23,308 nucleotides of DNA from Candidatus Neomicrothrix sp. UBA4742. Lineage in GTDB: Bacteria > Actinomycetota > Acidimicrobiia > Acidimicrobiales > Acidimicrobilacustridaceae. Below the pieces are notes generated by a model. It was not told the origin of the DNA and made no database searches. It worked only from the letters and a program-made list of their open reading frames with translations. The position numbers and the translations under genes are program-made. The stretch is taken from the NCBI GenBank assembly GCA_002403895.1, contig DHIQ01000212.1, positions 1 to 23,308 on the forward strand, read 5' to 3'. Positions 1 through 7,875 of the stretch are shown here, piece after piece; position 1 is the stretch's first letter, and each line of letters begins with the position of its first letter.

Positions 1-12
1 GCGGAGCCAACC

Positions 13-1593
13 ATGCATAGCCCCGGTCAGGCGCTCACCCGACTGGCGGTGCGTACCATCCGCACCAGTGCGCTGGTGGTCGCGGTGACGGCGGCCGCGC
101 TCGTCTACGCCGGGCTGAAGGCGGTGACCACCAGTGCCGCGGTGCGGTCGCTCGACCTCTCCTCGCTCGTGGACAATCCGGCCATTCGGGCACTGTATGG
201 CCGGGCCTACGACCTGTCGGTCCCCGGCGGGTTCGTGGTCTGGCGCTACGGCCAAACAGTCACCGTCATCGTGGCGTTGTGGGCGTCGCTGACCATCACC
301 CGGCTCCTGCGCGGCGACGAGGAGAAGGGGCGGTCCGATCTCGTGCTGGCCGGCCAGGTGACGCCCACGGGGCTGATTGCCACCGATCTGACGGTGGTGG
401 CCGGTGCCTGCCTCCTCGGCACCTTGACGCTCACCGGGGTATTCGCGGTCATGGGCGAGTCGCTGGGGGCCAGTGCCCTGTTCAGCGCCGGCACCGGCCT
501 GGTCATGCTCGCCTTCGCCGCCGTCGGCGCGGTGACCTCCCAGCTGTTCACCCAACGGCGCCGAGCCGCCGGCACCGCTGGGTTGGCGGTGGCCGCCGGC
601 TACGGCATCCGCATGCTGAGCGACGGATCGGCGATCTGGTCCTGGACCCGGTGGGTGACGCCGTTCGGGTGGCTCGAGGCCCTACAGCCCTTCGCGGGCA
701 ACCACCCCGCCCCGCTCGCGCTGCTGGTCGCCCTCCCGGTTCTGCTCCTGATGGCCGCCATCGCGCTCGCTCGCCGGCGCGACGTCGGCGAGGGGGTGCT
801 GCGCGACTCCCAGACCGCCGAACCACGGCGGACGGGCCTGCGCCACGCTGGTGCCTTCGCGGCGCGGGAGCGCGTCGGTGGGGTCATCGCCTGGTCCGTC
901 GGGCTCGGGGCCTACGGCCTGGTCATCGGCGTCATCACCGGCGCGTTCGTCGACTTCATCGCCACGTCGGCGTCGTTCGCCCAATATGCCAAGGGATTCG
1001 GCATGAGCGACCTCGCCTCGCCGGCCGGGTTCGTGGCCACCATGGACTCGCTGATGGCCGTGGTCCTGGCCGCCTACGCCATCAGTTCGGTCCGCCTGCT
1101 GTGGGATGACGAGGAGGACCGCCGCTTGGACCCGGTCTTCGCCGCCCCCATCTCCCGGCTCCGATGGTTGGGGGCGGCCACGGCCGCGACCGGCGGGGCC
1201 GTGATCGTCATGACGCTGGTGGTGGCGTTCGCCACGTGGACCGGGGTGAACCTCGGCAGTTCGTCGCTGTCACTCCACGACTCGCTGGCGGGAATCGGGA
1301 ACACGCTGCCGCTGGTGGTGGTGTTCACCGGGCTGGCCGTGTTGTGCCACGGCGTGCGGCCCCAGTTCACCACCGCCGCCGTCAGCGGGCTGCTGGTGGC
1401 CTCGTACCTACTCAGCTTCCTCGCCCCCGCCCTGCACTGGCCGAACTGGGTGGTGAGCCTGTCGCCGTTCCACCACCTGGCCCTCGTGCCGGTGCAGCCG
1501 GTGGCGTGGGCCGCCACCGCGGCGATGGTGGGCATCGGGCTCATGGCCGGAGGTCTCGGCGCGGTGGCCTACCGCCACCGAGACCTCGCCTAG
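13..1593 (+). CDS. ABC-2 type permease (multidrug/polyketide exporter-like)
   Basis: A 526-residue integral membrane protein with many hydrophobic segments, resembling the large exporter permeases of the polyketide-antibiotic type that pair with a separate ATPase. It shows an internal duplication typical of that family. The cytoplasmic motif at residues 100-114 (RGDEEKGRSDLVLAG) is echoed at 365-385 (DDEEDRRLDPVFAAPISRL), and the WTRWVTPFGWLEAL stretch near 211-224 is echoed near the C-terminus by a WVVSLSPFHHLALVP stretch. The ATG at 13 follows GGAG at 3-6 with suitable spacing, so the gene is probably complete. The ATPase subunit is likely just upstream, outside the window. Its stop codon overlaps tail-to-tail with the stop of the broken amine oxidase on the other strand. 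The substrate cannot be told from sequence. Confidence 0.85.
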   Translation: MHSPGQALTRLAVRTIRTSALVVAVTAAALVYAGLKAVTTSAAVRSLDLSSLVDNPAIRALYGRAYDLSVPGGFVVWRYGQTVTVIVALWASLTITRLLRGDEEKGRSDLVLAGQVTPTGLIATDLTVVAGACLLGTLTLTGVFAVMGESLGASALFSAGTGLVMLAFAAVGAVTSQLFTQRRRAAGTAGLAVAAGYGIRMLSDGSAIWSWTRWVTPFGWLEALQPFAGNHPAPLALLVALPVLLLMAAIALARRRDVGEGVLRDSQTAEPRRTGLRHAGAFAARERVGGVIAWSVGLGAYGLVIGVITGAFVDFIATSASFAQYAKGFGMSDLASPAGFVATMDSLMAVVLAAYAISSVRLLWDDEEDRRLDPVFAAPISRLRWLGAATAATGGAVIVMTLVVAFATWTGVNLGSSSLSLHDSLAGIGNTLPLVVVFTGLAVLCHGVRPQFTTAAVSGLLVASYLLSFLAPALHWPNWVVSLSPFHHLALVPVQPVAWAATAAMVGIGLMAGGLGAVAYRHRDLA

Positions 1594-2748
1594 GCCTTCT
1601 CCGCCGGCGATTCAGCGGCGAGCACCTCCGCGGCGGTGGCCTCGCCCGAGCGCACCGCGCCCTCCATCAACCCGTGCATCAGGGTGGCTCGCTCGGCACC
1701 GGCCCAGTGGATGCGGCCGACCGGTTGACGGAGCGCGGGACCGTACGAAGTCAAGACCCCCGGCGCGAAGTGGGCGATCATCGCCCCCAACGACCACTCC
1801 TCGTCCGACCAGTCGGTCTCCAGATAGTCCCGCGGGGTGGCGGCGGCGGGGCCGAACGCGTCGGCCAACGCGCCCAACCACACCCGGCGGCGCTCCGCGG
1901 CAGGCAGGGCCGCCAACTCGATGGCGGATGACCCGAAGGCGTAGCTGTTGAGCACGCCGGGCGTACCCGACGGGGGTGACTGGTCGAGGGCCACGACCAC
2001 GGGAGTCCCCGGGGCCACGATCTCGCCTGACAGGCCCTCGGCCCGCCAGAACGGCTCGTCGTAGATCGTATGGACACGGATCATCGATCCGGGCACCATG
2101 CGTCGCAGCAGGTGGGCATGTGCCGCGGGCAGGGCGGGCTGGTAGTCGATGTGGCTGGCCAGCGCCGGTGGGGTGGCGACGATCACCCGCCGGGCCCGGA
2201 CGCTGACCCCGTCCGCCACCACCGTGACGTCGTCATCGCTCTGGCTGATTCGACGGACCGGCGCACCGAGATGGACGGCGTCGCCGAGCTCCGCGGCCAG
2301 CCACTCGGCCAGGGCTGGCGGGCCTCCATCGATGAGGTGGGTCTCGGTCTTGGCCGTGTCGGCGTAGTACTCGAAGCCACCCCCACCCTTGGCCAGCACC
2401 AGTGCCCCCAGCAGCCGCAAGGGGCCCGATCTTCGGGAGGAGCCCGTCGTAGCGACGGTTGACCCCGTTCAGGCGCAAAACCGTGGCACCCCGAGCGTGG
2501 TGGGGGTAGGTTTCGAGTCCCGCTTCGCGGCAGAGCGCGAACATCCGGTCCTGACCGACTCCCAACCAGGTTCCCCCGACGGACACCACCGTGCCCTCAG
2601 GCGTGGATCGGTTCCATACCCGGCCACCAACCCGGTCGCGGGCCTCGACCACCACGACCCGTCGCCCGGCCCGGCTCAGGGTGCGGGCCGCGCTCAGCCC
2701 GGCGAAGCCGGCCCCGACGACACAGACGTCCGCGTCGAATGGCGCCAC
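1590..2748 (-). pseudogene. Flavin monoamine oxidase, internally deleted and frameshifted
   Basis: Two reading frames together make an FAD-dependent amine oxidase that lacks its middle. The N-terminal frame, from a GTG at 2748, carries the dinucleotide-binding motif VVGAGFAGLSAARTL (residues 10-24), the ARDRVGGRVW motif and the family segment YDGLLPKIGPL (residues 100-110, ending near 2419). The other frame takes over at about 2420 with LLGALVLAKGGGGFEYYADT. It continues to the end with the C-terminal FAD-binding segment (IHWAGAERATLMHG, then EGAVRSGEATAAE). In amine and putrescine oxidases of about 450-480 residues these two segments lie roughly 100 residues apart, so about 300 bp of the substrate domain are missing and the join is out of frame. 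The GTG is 21 bp after the DUF2630 stop, suggesting a former two-gene operon. Loss in the organism and assembly error cannot be told apart here. Confidence 0.85.
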
Positions 2749-2769
2749 GTCAGGGTCGCCCGGGGGCCA

Positions 2770-3012
2770 TCACTGCCGGTAGTCCTCGACCACATCCTCG
2801 GATCGAACCTGGGCAGTGTCGGGATCCTGGCCGGCCTCGCGTCGGGCGCGCCGCTGACGCAGCAGATCCCAACACTGGTCCAGGCCCACCTCGAGCGAGC
2901 GCAACCGTTCCTTGTCCCCGTCGGTGAGGGCCGCATCCGCCCCCGACTGTTCGAGCGCGTGCTCCTCCTCGACGAGTTGCCTGATCCGGGCCAGCAGCTC
3001 GGCGTCGTGCAT
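2770..3012 (-). CDS. DUF2630 family protein
   Basis: A small acidic and helical protein of 80 residues that matches the DUF2630 family in length and pattern. It has the N-terminal ARIRQLVEEEH helix and the hallmark segment SLEVGLDQCWDLLRQRRARR (residues 39-58), followed by EAGQDPDTAQVR. No function is known; the family is common in actinobacteria. The ATG at 3012 is preceded by a strong GGGGAGGA ribosome site about 7 bases upstream. This fixes the start, although the frame stays open far upstream on the complement of the oxidoreductase gene. It is divergent from that gene, with about 100 bp between the starts. Confidence 0.9.
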   Translation of the reverse strand: MHDAELLARIRQLVEEEHALEQSGADAALTDGDKERLRSLEVGLDQCWDLLRQRRARREAGQDPDTAQVRSEDVVEDYRQ

Positions 3013-3111
3013 GGTCGTTCCTCCCCATCGCGGCGGCAGTATCCGTTGACCGTACCGGCCCCTGGCCGGCGGAGCACGGGGTGTTCCGCCACTCACGCTA
3101 CGTTCCGGGGC

Positions 3112-4206
3112 GTGCATGCGCGTCTGAACGAACTGGGCTGCTACGGCCTGGCCGGTGCTCCGACCTCGCCCCGTGAACTGCTGGGCGAGGTCGAGGTGGC
3201 GGAGACCTTGGGCCTGGGGTCGATGTTCCTCTCCGAGCGATTCAACATCAAGGAGGTGGTGACGCTGTCGGGCGCGGCCGGCGCGGTGTCGTCCGACCTG
3301 GGTATCGCCACCGGGGTCACCAACCACAACACCCGTCATCCCCTGGTGACGGCCTCGTTCGCCACCACCATGCACCGCCTCACCGAAGGGCGCTTCGCCC
3401 TCGGGCTCGGTCGGGGCATCGCTCCGCTGCAGAACCTCTACGGGCTGACCCCCATCACCAGCGCTCAGATGGAGGATTTCGTGGGGCTCATGCGGCGCCT
3501 GTGGCACGGCGAGATGATCTTCAACCACGCTGGGCCCGCGGGCGCGTTCCCCTTCCTGCATCTGGACGCCACCTTCGACGAGGACATCCCCGTGATGCTC
3601 TCGGCCTTCGGCCCCAAGTCGCTCGAGCTGGCCGGGCGGGTGTTCGACGGGGTCATCCTCCACACGTTCTTCACCGACGAGACCGTGGTCCGTTGCGTCG
3701 ACACGGTGCGGCGCGCGGCCGACGAGGCTGGTCGCGATCCGGCCAGCGTGCGCGTCTGGTCGTGCTTCGCCACTGTGGGCGACCACATCCCCTCCGAGCA
3801 CCGGTTGCGCAAAACGGTGGGACGCCTGGCCACCTACCTCCAGGGCTACGGCGATCTCCTGGTGGAGACGAACCGGTGGGATCCCGCGCCACTGAAACGG
3901 TTCCGCGGCGACAGCGTGGTCGGAGCGATCCCCGGAGCCATCGACGGAACAGCCACCGCGGACCAGCTCGAACACATCGCCACGCTGCTCCCCGACGAGT
4001 GGCTCGCCCCCGCGGCCACCGGCTCGCCCGACCAGTGCGCCGCCGCCGTGATCGACCAGTTCGACCTGGGAGTCGACGCGGTCATCCTCCACGGGGCCAC
4101 GCCGACCGAGCTGGCGCCGGTGGTGAATGCCTACCGGTCCGTCCGACCAACGGGACGCTTCGACCGGCTCCCGGCCAACCCGGCGGGTCCGCTGCTCCCG
4201 GCCTGA
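3112..4206 (+). CDS. LLM-class F420-dependent oxidoreductase
   Basis: A 364-residue luciferase-like (TIM-barrel) oxidoreductase, best matching the actinobacterial F420-dependent subgroup (MSMEG_2249 type, from memory of the family). Supporting stretches are YGLAGAPTSPRELL near the start, ATGVTNHNTRHPLVTASFA (residues 66-84), TEGRFALGLGRGIAPLQNLY (91-110) and DIPVMLSAFGPKSLELAG in the middle. Proteins of this group use reduced deazaflavin F420 to transfer hydride; the substrate here is unknown. The frame is open back to 2389, but that part is the complement of the amine oxidase and DUF2630 genes. The GTG at 3112 gives the expected N-terminus; the ribosome site (CCGGGG) is weak. A palindrome CTGAGCGCGCTCAG (4203-4216) spans the stop codon. 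Confidence 0.88.
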   Translation: MHARLNELGCYGLAGAPTSPRELLGEVEVAETLGLGSMFLSERFNIKEVVTLSGAAGAVSSDLGIATGVTNHNTRHPLVTASFATTMHRLTEGRFALGLGRGIAPLQNLYGLTPITSAQMEDFVGLMRRLWHGEMIFNHAGPAGAFPFLHLDATFDEDIPVMLSAFGPKSLELAGRVFDGVILHTFFTDETVVRCVDTVRRAADEAGRDPASVRVWSCFATVGDHIPSEHRLRKTVGRLATYLQGYGDLLVETNRWDPAPLKRFRGDSVVGAIPGAIDGTATADQLEHIATLLPDEWLAPAATGSPDQCAAAVIDQFDLGVDAVILHGATPTELAPVVNAYRSVRPTGRFDRLPANPAGPLLPA

Positions 4207-4555
4207 GCGCGCTCAGCCGGATTGCCCAGCCGGGTTGCTCAGCCCGTGGCGACCGGGTCCAGTGCTGGCTCGTCACCCCGCAAGACCTCGGTGGGCAGGT
4301 CACGAGTGGCCCAGCAAGGCCGACGGTGAACGTGCGCTTGCGACGCCAGATGTCGCCGAGCTTGCCGCCGGCGATCATCAGGGCGGCCATGACCAGGGAG
4401 TAGAAGGTGATGACCGCCTGGATGAGGTGACGTCCGGTTGAAAAGGCGTCTCATCGCCGTGAATCGTAGAGACCAGAACCGGCGCAAGGCCGCAACCTTG
4501 GCCTACGATGCTTGACCGATTCAGGAAAGCCTCCCGCTACTGACCTAGGAGTCCC
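4207..4555. other. Intergenic stretch with a decayed transporter fragment
   Basis: This 349-bp gap between the F420 oxidoreductase and the SHOCT gene has no complete gene. Its middle (about 4295-4432) holds a minus-strand scrap of an MFS transporter, listed separately. The rest shows nothing I can identify apart from the palindrome over the oxidoreductase stop at 4203-4216. The last part, about 4450-4550, is presumably the promoter region of the SHOCT gene, with AGGAG at 4547-4551 as its ribosome site. Confidence 0.6.
4295..4432 (-). pseudogene. Fragment of a DHA2/EmrB-type MFS transporter
   Basis: Reading the minus strand from about 4432 gives IQAVITFYSLVMAALMIAGG followed by KLGDIWRRKRTFTVGL. 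This has the character of the TM1-TM2 region and following loop (motif A, G-x-L-G-D-x-x-G-R-K) of 14-helix drug transporters. The second glycine of motif A reads Arg here (DIWRRKR). There is no proper beginning, and after FTVGL the reading frame turns into unrelated sequence, so only about 40 codons of a roughly 500-residue protein survive. It cannot make a working transporter. Confidence 0.6.
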
Positions 4556-4945
4556 ATGATTCTCGCCGACCTCGCCAGCTCCAACCCGTTCCTCTTGATG
4601 CTCGAGTTCTTCTTCTTCTTCATCTTCATCATGATCTTCGTGCAGTGTCTCGTCGACCTGTTCGCCGACCATGAGGAATCCGGGGTCAAGAAGGCGATCT
4701 GGCTCCTGTGCTTGATCGTTGCTCTGCCGCTCACCGTGTTCGTGTACCTGATCGTCCGCGGGCCGGGCATGGCCAAGCGCAACATGGACCGTCAGAAGCA
4801 AGCCAATGAGCAGTTCACCGCGATGGTGCAGTCGTCCGCTGGTGGCGGCTCGGCCGACCAGATCGCCAAGGCTAAGGAACTGCTCGACGCCGGCACGATC
4901 ACGCCGGCCGAGTTCGACGCCATGAAGGCCAAGGCCCTCGCCTGA
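4556..4945 (+). CDS. Membrane protein with C-terminal SHOCT domain
   Basis: A 129-residue protein. Two hydrophobic helices lie at about residues 10-33 (very Phe-rich) and 44-66, arranged like the phospholipase-D-nuclease N-terminal (PLDc_N) membrane module. A basic linker with MAKRNMDRQKQANEQF follows, then a C-terminal SHOCT domain (IAKAKELLDAGTITPAEFDA, residues 102-121). SHOCT domains are short helical modules thought to aid oligomerisation; the job of this protein is unknown. The ATG is preceded by AGGAG at 4547-4551. It is followed by a strong hairpin at 4974-5003 and stands alone between remnants of other genes. Confidence 0.85.
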   Translation: MILADLASSNPFLLMLEFFFFFIFIMIFVQCLVDLFADHEESGVKKAIWLLCLIVALPLTVFVYLIVRGPGMAKRNMDRQKQANEQFTAMVQSSAGGGSADQIAKAKELLDAGTITPAEFDAMKAKALA

Positions 4946-4973
4946 TCAACTCACCAAACTGGTCGACGTACCC

Positions 4974-5003
4974 TCCGGCCCACCACTGAGTTGGTGGGCC
5001 GGA
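4974..5003. terminator. Strong hairpin, probable transcription terminator
   Basis: A perfect 12-bp stem (TCCGGCCCACCA paired with TGGTGGGCCGGA) with the 6-base loop CTGAGT. It lies 29 bases after the SHOCT gene stop and faces the converging luciferase-like remnant and MFS gene on the other strand, so it could act in both directions. There is no run of T after the stem, as is common in high-GC actinobacteria. Confidence 0.75.
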
Positions 5004-5065
5004 ACGCGTACCGGCCGAGGCGTCGATCACCCCGGGGCGATCTGGGCGGGTCGGCTCTCTGACTG

Positions 5066-5272
5066 CTAGCGCAGCAGAGGCAGGCGCTCGAGCGACGTGT
5101 GTTCGAAGTCGGCTCGCGGAACCGGCACCGGTAAGAGGAACACCAGCTCGTCGAACTGCATTTGTCGCATTTCGTCGACGAGGCGGGCGAGCGCATCGTG
5201 GTCGTTCCACGGATCGATCGCGAGGGCGAGGAGGGAACGCCTGATCGAGGAGGGGTCGCGCCCGGCATCAGG
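5066..5272 (-). pseudogene. C-terminal remnant of an LLM-class (F420) oxidoreductase
   Basis: Directly after the MFS gene the minus strand reads DAGRDPSSIRRSLLALAIDP and then WNDHDALARLVDEMRQMQFD, followed by ELVFLLPVP and a stop at 5066. This is the usual C-terminal pattern of luciferase-like F420 oxidoreductases: AGRDP-x-x-IRRS, then D-P-W, then a helix and F-D-E-hydrophobic-hydrophobic-F before the end. Only about 65 codons remain, and upstream the frame runs into the complement of the MFS gene without a start. It is therefore a truncated relic. It belongs to a different subgroup from the intact oxidoreductase at 3112-4206, whose C-terminus is unlike it. Confidence 0.6.
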
Positions 5273-6488
5273 GCGGATCGGGTTCGAGCGACTCGCGAGC
5301 CGCTGCGGCTGCGACGGGGTCGACGGGGCCGCGGGCGCGGGGGTCGATCCCACTGCGGAGCAACACGAGTCCGGCGAGGGCGAGGACGGCGCCGCCGACG
5401 AACGCCCCCCGATACCCGGCAACAGCGGCGACCCCGCCGAGGACCAGGGCGCCGAGGCCCTGAGAGGCGTCGAAGAAGCTGCTGACCGTGCCCACCGCGG
5501 AGGCCCGCTCCGTCTCGGAAACCCCGGTCAGGGCCAGCGTCAACAGCGAGGGATAGAGCAGGGACATCCCGATGGAGAAGACGGCAGTTCCCGCGTAGAG
5601 CCCGACGGGAGTGGCCACCGCCGCCATCACCAGTAGGCCCGCGGCCGCCGCCCCGGTTGCTGTCGTTCCGGCCCGTAGTGGGCCAAGGCGGTCGGGCAGG
5701 CGGGCGCCCAGGATGCGCACGCCCAGAATGAGACATCCGTAGAGCAGGAACACCCCCCGGGAGTCGGCCATCCCGATCTGGCTGACGTAGAGAGGGACGA
5801 ACGAGGTGAAGCCGGCCAGACCAACCAGGCCGAGAAAGAGAACCGTCCCGGGGGCGAGCGCGGAGCGGTGCAGGAGCGGGGGGCGGGGGGTCCCGCTGGG
5901 GGGTGGTGACCACGGCCGGGCGGTCTCAGTGGTGAGCAGGCCGAGCATCGCCGCCACCAGGGCCAGGCCGGCCGCCACCACCCAAACACTGGCAAATCGG
6001 TCATCGCCCAGGAGCGTCTCTCCCAGGCTGGGCCCGAAGGCAAGCCCCCCGTAGACGGCAACCGACCAGTAGCTGATGGCCTCACCCCGTCGATCCTCGG
6101 GAGCGAGGTCGGTCACCATGGTGCCGGCACCCACGAAGAAGGCGGCCTCGCCAATGCCTCCGAGGATGCGCACCAGCACCAGGACGAACAACCCGTCAGC
6201 GAACAGGTAGAGCCCCGCAGAGGCCGCCACTACCAGAGCACCCCCGACGATGAGGACGCGACGGCCGAAGCGATCTCCGATCCGTCCGGCGAACGGCCGC
6301 AAGAGGACGGCCCCCACGGCGAAGGCGCCGACGGCCACGCCCACGGCCAGGTTGCCACCCCGCAACTGGTGCTCCACGAACAGCGGGACGACCGGCAGCA
6401 GCATCCCGATGGACAGGAAGTAGGCAAGGCCGACGGCCACGACCAAGGCGAACCGGGGGGTGAGGAGTCGTTGGTCGGAGCGGGCCAT
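5268..6488 (-). CDS. Major facilitator superfamily (MFS) transporter
   Basis: A 406-residue protein with about 12 hydrophobic helices, the normal length for a 12-TM drug/sugar-type MFS permease. Motif A is present between TM2 and TM3 as GRIGDRFGRR (residues 68-77), and a second-half counterpart appears as GARLPDRLGP. The N-terminus (MARSDQRLLTPRF, then TM1) fits the ATG at 6488; no clear ribosome site precedes it, so it may be leaderless. The last residues run into the remnant of a luciferase-like oxidoreductase, so the exact C-terminus may have been changed by the rearrangement that left that scrap. The substrate is unknown. It is divergent from the lipoprotein gene at 6640. Confidence 0.87.
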   Translation of the reverse strand: MARSDQRLLTPRFALVVAVGLAYFLSIGMLLPVVPLFVEHQLRGGNLAVGVAVGAFAVGAVLLRPFAGRIGDRFGRRVLIVGGALVVAASAGLYLFADGLFVLVLVRILGGIGEAAFFVGAGTMVTDLAPEDRRGEAISYWSVAVYGGLAFGPSLGETLLGDDRFASVWVVAAGLALVAAMLGLLTTETARPWSPPPSGTPRPPLLHRSALAPGTVLFLGLVGLAGFTSFVPLYVSQIGMADSRGVFLLYGCLILGVRILGARLPDRLGPLRAGTTATGAAAAGLLVMAAVATPVGLYAGTAVFSIGMSLLYPSLLTLALTGVSETERASAVGTVSSFFDASQGLGALVLGGVAAVAGYRGAFVGGAVLALAGLVLLRSGIDPRARGPVDPVAAAAARESLEPDPP

Positions 6489-6524
6489 GGAGCGGTCAGC
6501 CTAAGGGTCAGCCCCGTCCTTCTG

Positions 6525-6546
6525 GCCGGGGGGAACGACCCCCGGC
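6525..6546. repeat. GC-rich inverted repeat in divergent intergenic region
   Basis: GCCGGGGG and CCCCCGGC form a perfect 8-bp stem around the loop GAACGA. It lies between the start of the MFS gene (minus strand, 6488) and the lipoprotein gene (plus strand, 6640). It could be an operator or an upstream hairpin, but with this base composition chance is also possible. Confidence 0.35.
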
Positions 6547-6639
6547 GTCACCTCTCCCCGCCAGAACCTCCCAAACTGGGCGGTCGTGGCATTCGCGGTG
6601 ACCAGGGTTGCGGGGTCCGGGCCGATACCGTCCCGAGCC

Positions 6640-7293
6640 GTGGCGCACCTCCCTCCTCGATCGAGTTCAGGCTGGGTCCGTATCGCCGTGATCGGCGTCG
6701 TCCTCGTCGTCTTTGCGTCCGGAGCGGCGTGCGGCTCGACATCCCGAGGCACCGAGGACACCGCGGCGGTCCCAACCGCGCCGGCTGCGAACGACGGCTC
6801 TTCCTCAGGAAACGGTGCCACCGCCGCCCCCGTCGACGTCGGCGCCCTGCCCCAAACCCGGGACCGGCCCTCGACGACGTCAGCCGCCTTCACCACCGGC
6901 GCCGATGCGCTGTGGCGGGCCATCGTCAGCGACGACCCCGACCAAGCCATGCCGTTCTTCTTCCCGTTGAGCGCCTACCGCCAGGTCAAGGCGATCGCTG
7001 ATCCACCTGCCGATTGGCAGCAACGGCTGGTGGGCGCCTTCCGCCGTGACATCCACCAGTTCCATCAGCGCCTCGGCCCGGACGCCACCGCCACCACGTT
7101 CGACGGGCTTGCCGTACCCGACGAGAAGGCCCGATGGGTCAATCCGGGTGAGGAATTCAACAAGCTCGGCTACTGGCGGGTGTACGGCTCCGTGTTGCGC
7201 TACCAGCTGGCGGGCGTCGAGCACGAACTCCCCGTCTACTCCCTCATCTCCTGGCGGGGAGAATGGTTCGTCGTGCACATCACGCCTCCCTAA
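6640..7293 (+). CDS. Putative lipoprotein/secreted protein, unknown function
   Basis: A 217-residue protein with a basic N-terminus, one hydrophobic helix (WVRIAVIGVVLVVFASGAAC, residues 12-31) and a lipobox-like GAAC ending in Cys31. A Ser/Thr/Ala-rich linker to about residue 70 follows, then a folded domain. That domain has the helical stretch GADALWRAIVSDDPDQAMPF, a middle part with two close Trp residues, and a C-terminal strand-rich end with ISWRGEWFVVHI. The general look (a small domain acted on by 'WRGEWFVVHI') suggests an export-associated or NTF2-like fold, but I do not recognise the family. I chose the GTG at 6640 because it gives a normal signal peptide; an in-frame GTG at 6586 would add 18 residues. 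It converges on the DUF4395 gene. Confidence 0.72.
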   Translation: MAHLPPRSSSGWVRIAVIGVVLVVFASGAACGSTSRGTEDTAAVPTAPAANDGSSSGNGATAAPVDVGALPQTRDRPSTTSAAFTTGADALWRAIVSDDPDQAMPFFFPLSAYRQVKAIADPPADWQQRLVGAFRRDIHQFHQRLGPDATATTFDGLAVPDEKARWVNPGEEFNKLGYWRVYGSVLRYQLAGVEHELPVYSLISWRGEWFVVHITPP

Positions 7294-7318
7294 CACCACC
7301 CGATCCTGTTCGAGACAG

Positions 7319-7816
7319 TCAGCCCACACCCAAGCGACGGGCCCGCACCGAGAGATCGGCGCACTCCTGGCAGATGGCCTCGGGGATGATCCCGACCCGC
7401 ATGAGCACGGCGAACAGCTTGCAACCGACACACAGACCGATCGTCGACTCGAGCGCGGCGAACACGACGAGCATGGCGATCAGAGCGAAGCCTGGGGTGG
7501 TCCATCCGACCAGGAAGAACGCCGAGGCCCCGACGGTGACGACCGCGCCGATCCCCTGGGCGAAGCGCTTGGGCGGCCCGGCAGTCGGCCGTTCGGCCCA
7601 GCCCAGCCGCGGCACGATCACACGGGTGACGAGCAGGGCGAGCGGGTCGACCCGCGGTCCGAACAGCACGCGCAGCACGAACTCGACGGCGAGCACGCCA
7701 GCGATCCACGGCTGGGCGAACACCAGGCAGGCCAGCCCGAGGAGAGCGGTCCCGCCCGCCACCAATCGGGCCGACACCTCGTTGACCGGGTGGGGGAACG
7801 CGAACCGCGACAACAT
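7319..7816 (-). CDS. DUF4395 family membrane protein
   Basis: A 165-residue membrane protein with about four hydrophobic segments, matching DUF4395. It has the N-terminal FPHPVNEVSARLVAGG-type start, the LFGPRVDPLALLVTRVI segment and the late motif GLCVGCKLF. Two CxxC pairs are visible, C129-V-G-C132 and C149-Q-E-C152. DUF4395 proteins often lie next to thiol or sulfur-transfer genes and carry a conserved Cys pair, but their function is unknown. I placed the start at the ATG at 7816; the frame stays open 15 codons further to 7861, which would cross into the regulator's control region. It is divergent from the TetR gene and may share its control region (7817-7903). Confidence 0.8.
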   Translation of the reverse strand: MLSRFAFPHPVNEVSARLVAGGTALLGLACLVFAQPWIAGVLAVEFVLRVLFGPRVDPLALLVTRVIVPRLGWAERPTAGPPKRFAQGIGAVVTVGASAFFLVGWTTPGFALIAMLVVFAALESTIGLCVGCKLFAVLMRVGIIPEAICQECADLSVRARRLGVG

Positions 7817-7875
7817 TGAAAGTAGACTAGCTAGGTCAGGATTCGATTCCCACTGGCGCAAAGGTTCCTTGCCTA

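Noticed and set aside
2389..3111. Long open frame in front of the F420 oxidoreductase start
   Set aside because: It is the complement of the amine oxidase and DUF2630 genes, both recognisable on the other strand, and has no family features of its own.
3013..4092. Minus-strand open frame upstream of DUF2630
   Set aside because: It lies opposite the oxidoreductase, and the strong ribosome site at the 3012 ATG marks the true start.
4203..4216. Loopless palindrome CTGAGCGCGCTCAG as a terminator
   Set aside because: It has no loop and no T run and spans the stop codon, so a terminator role is not supported.
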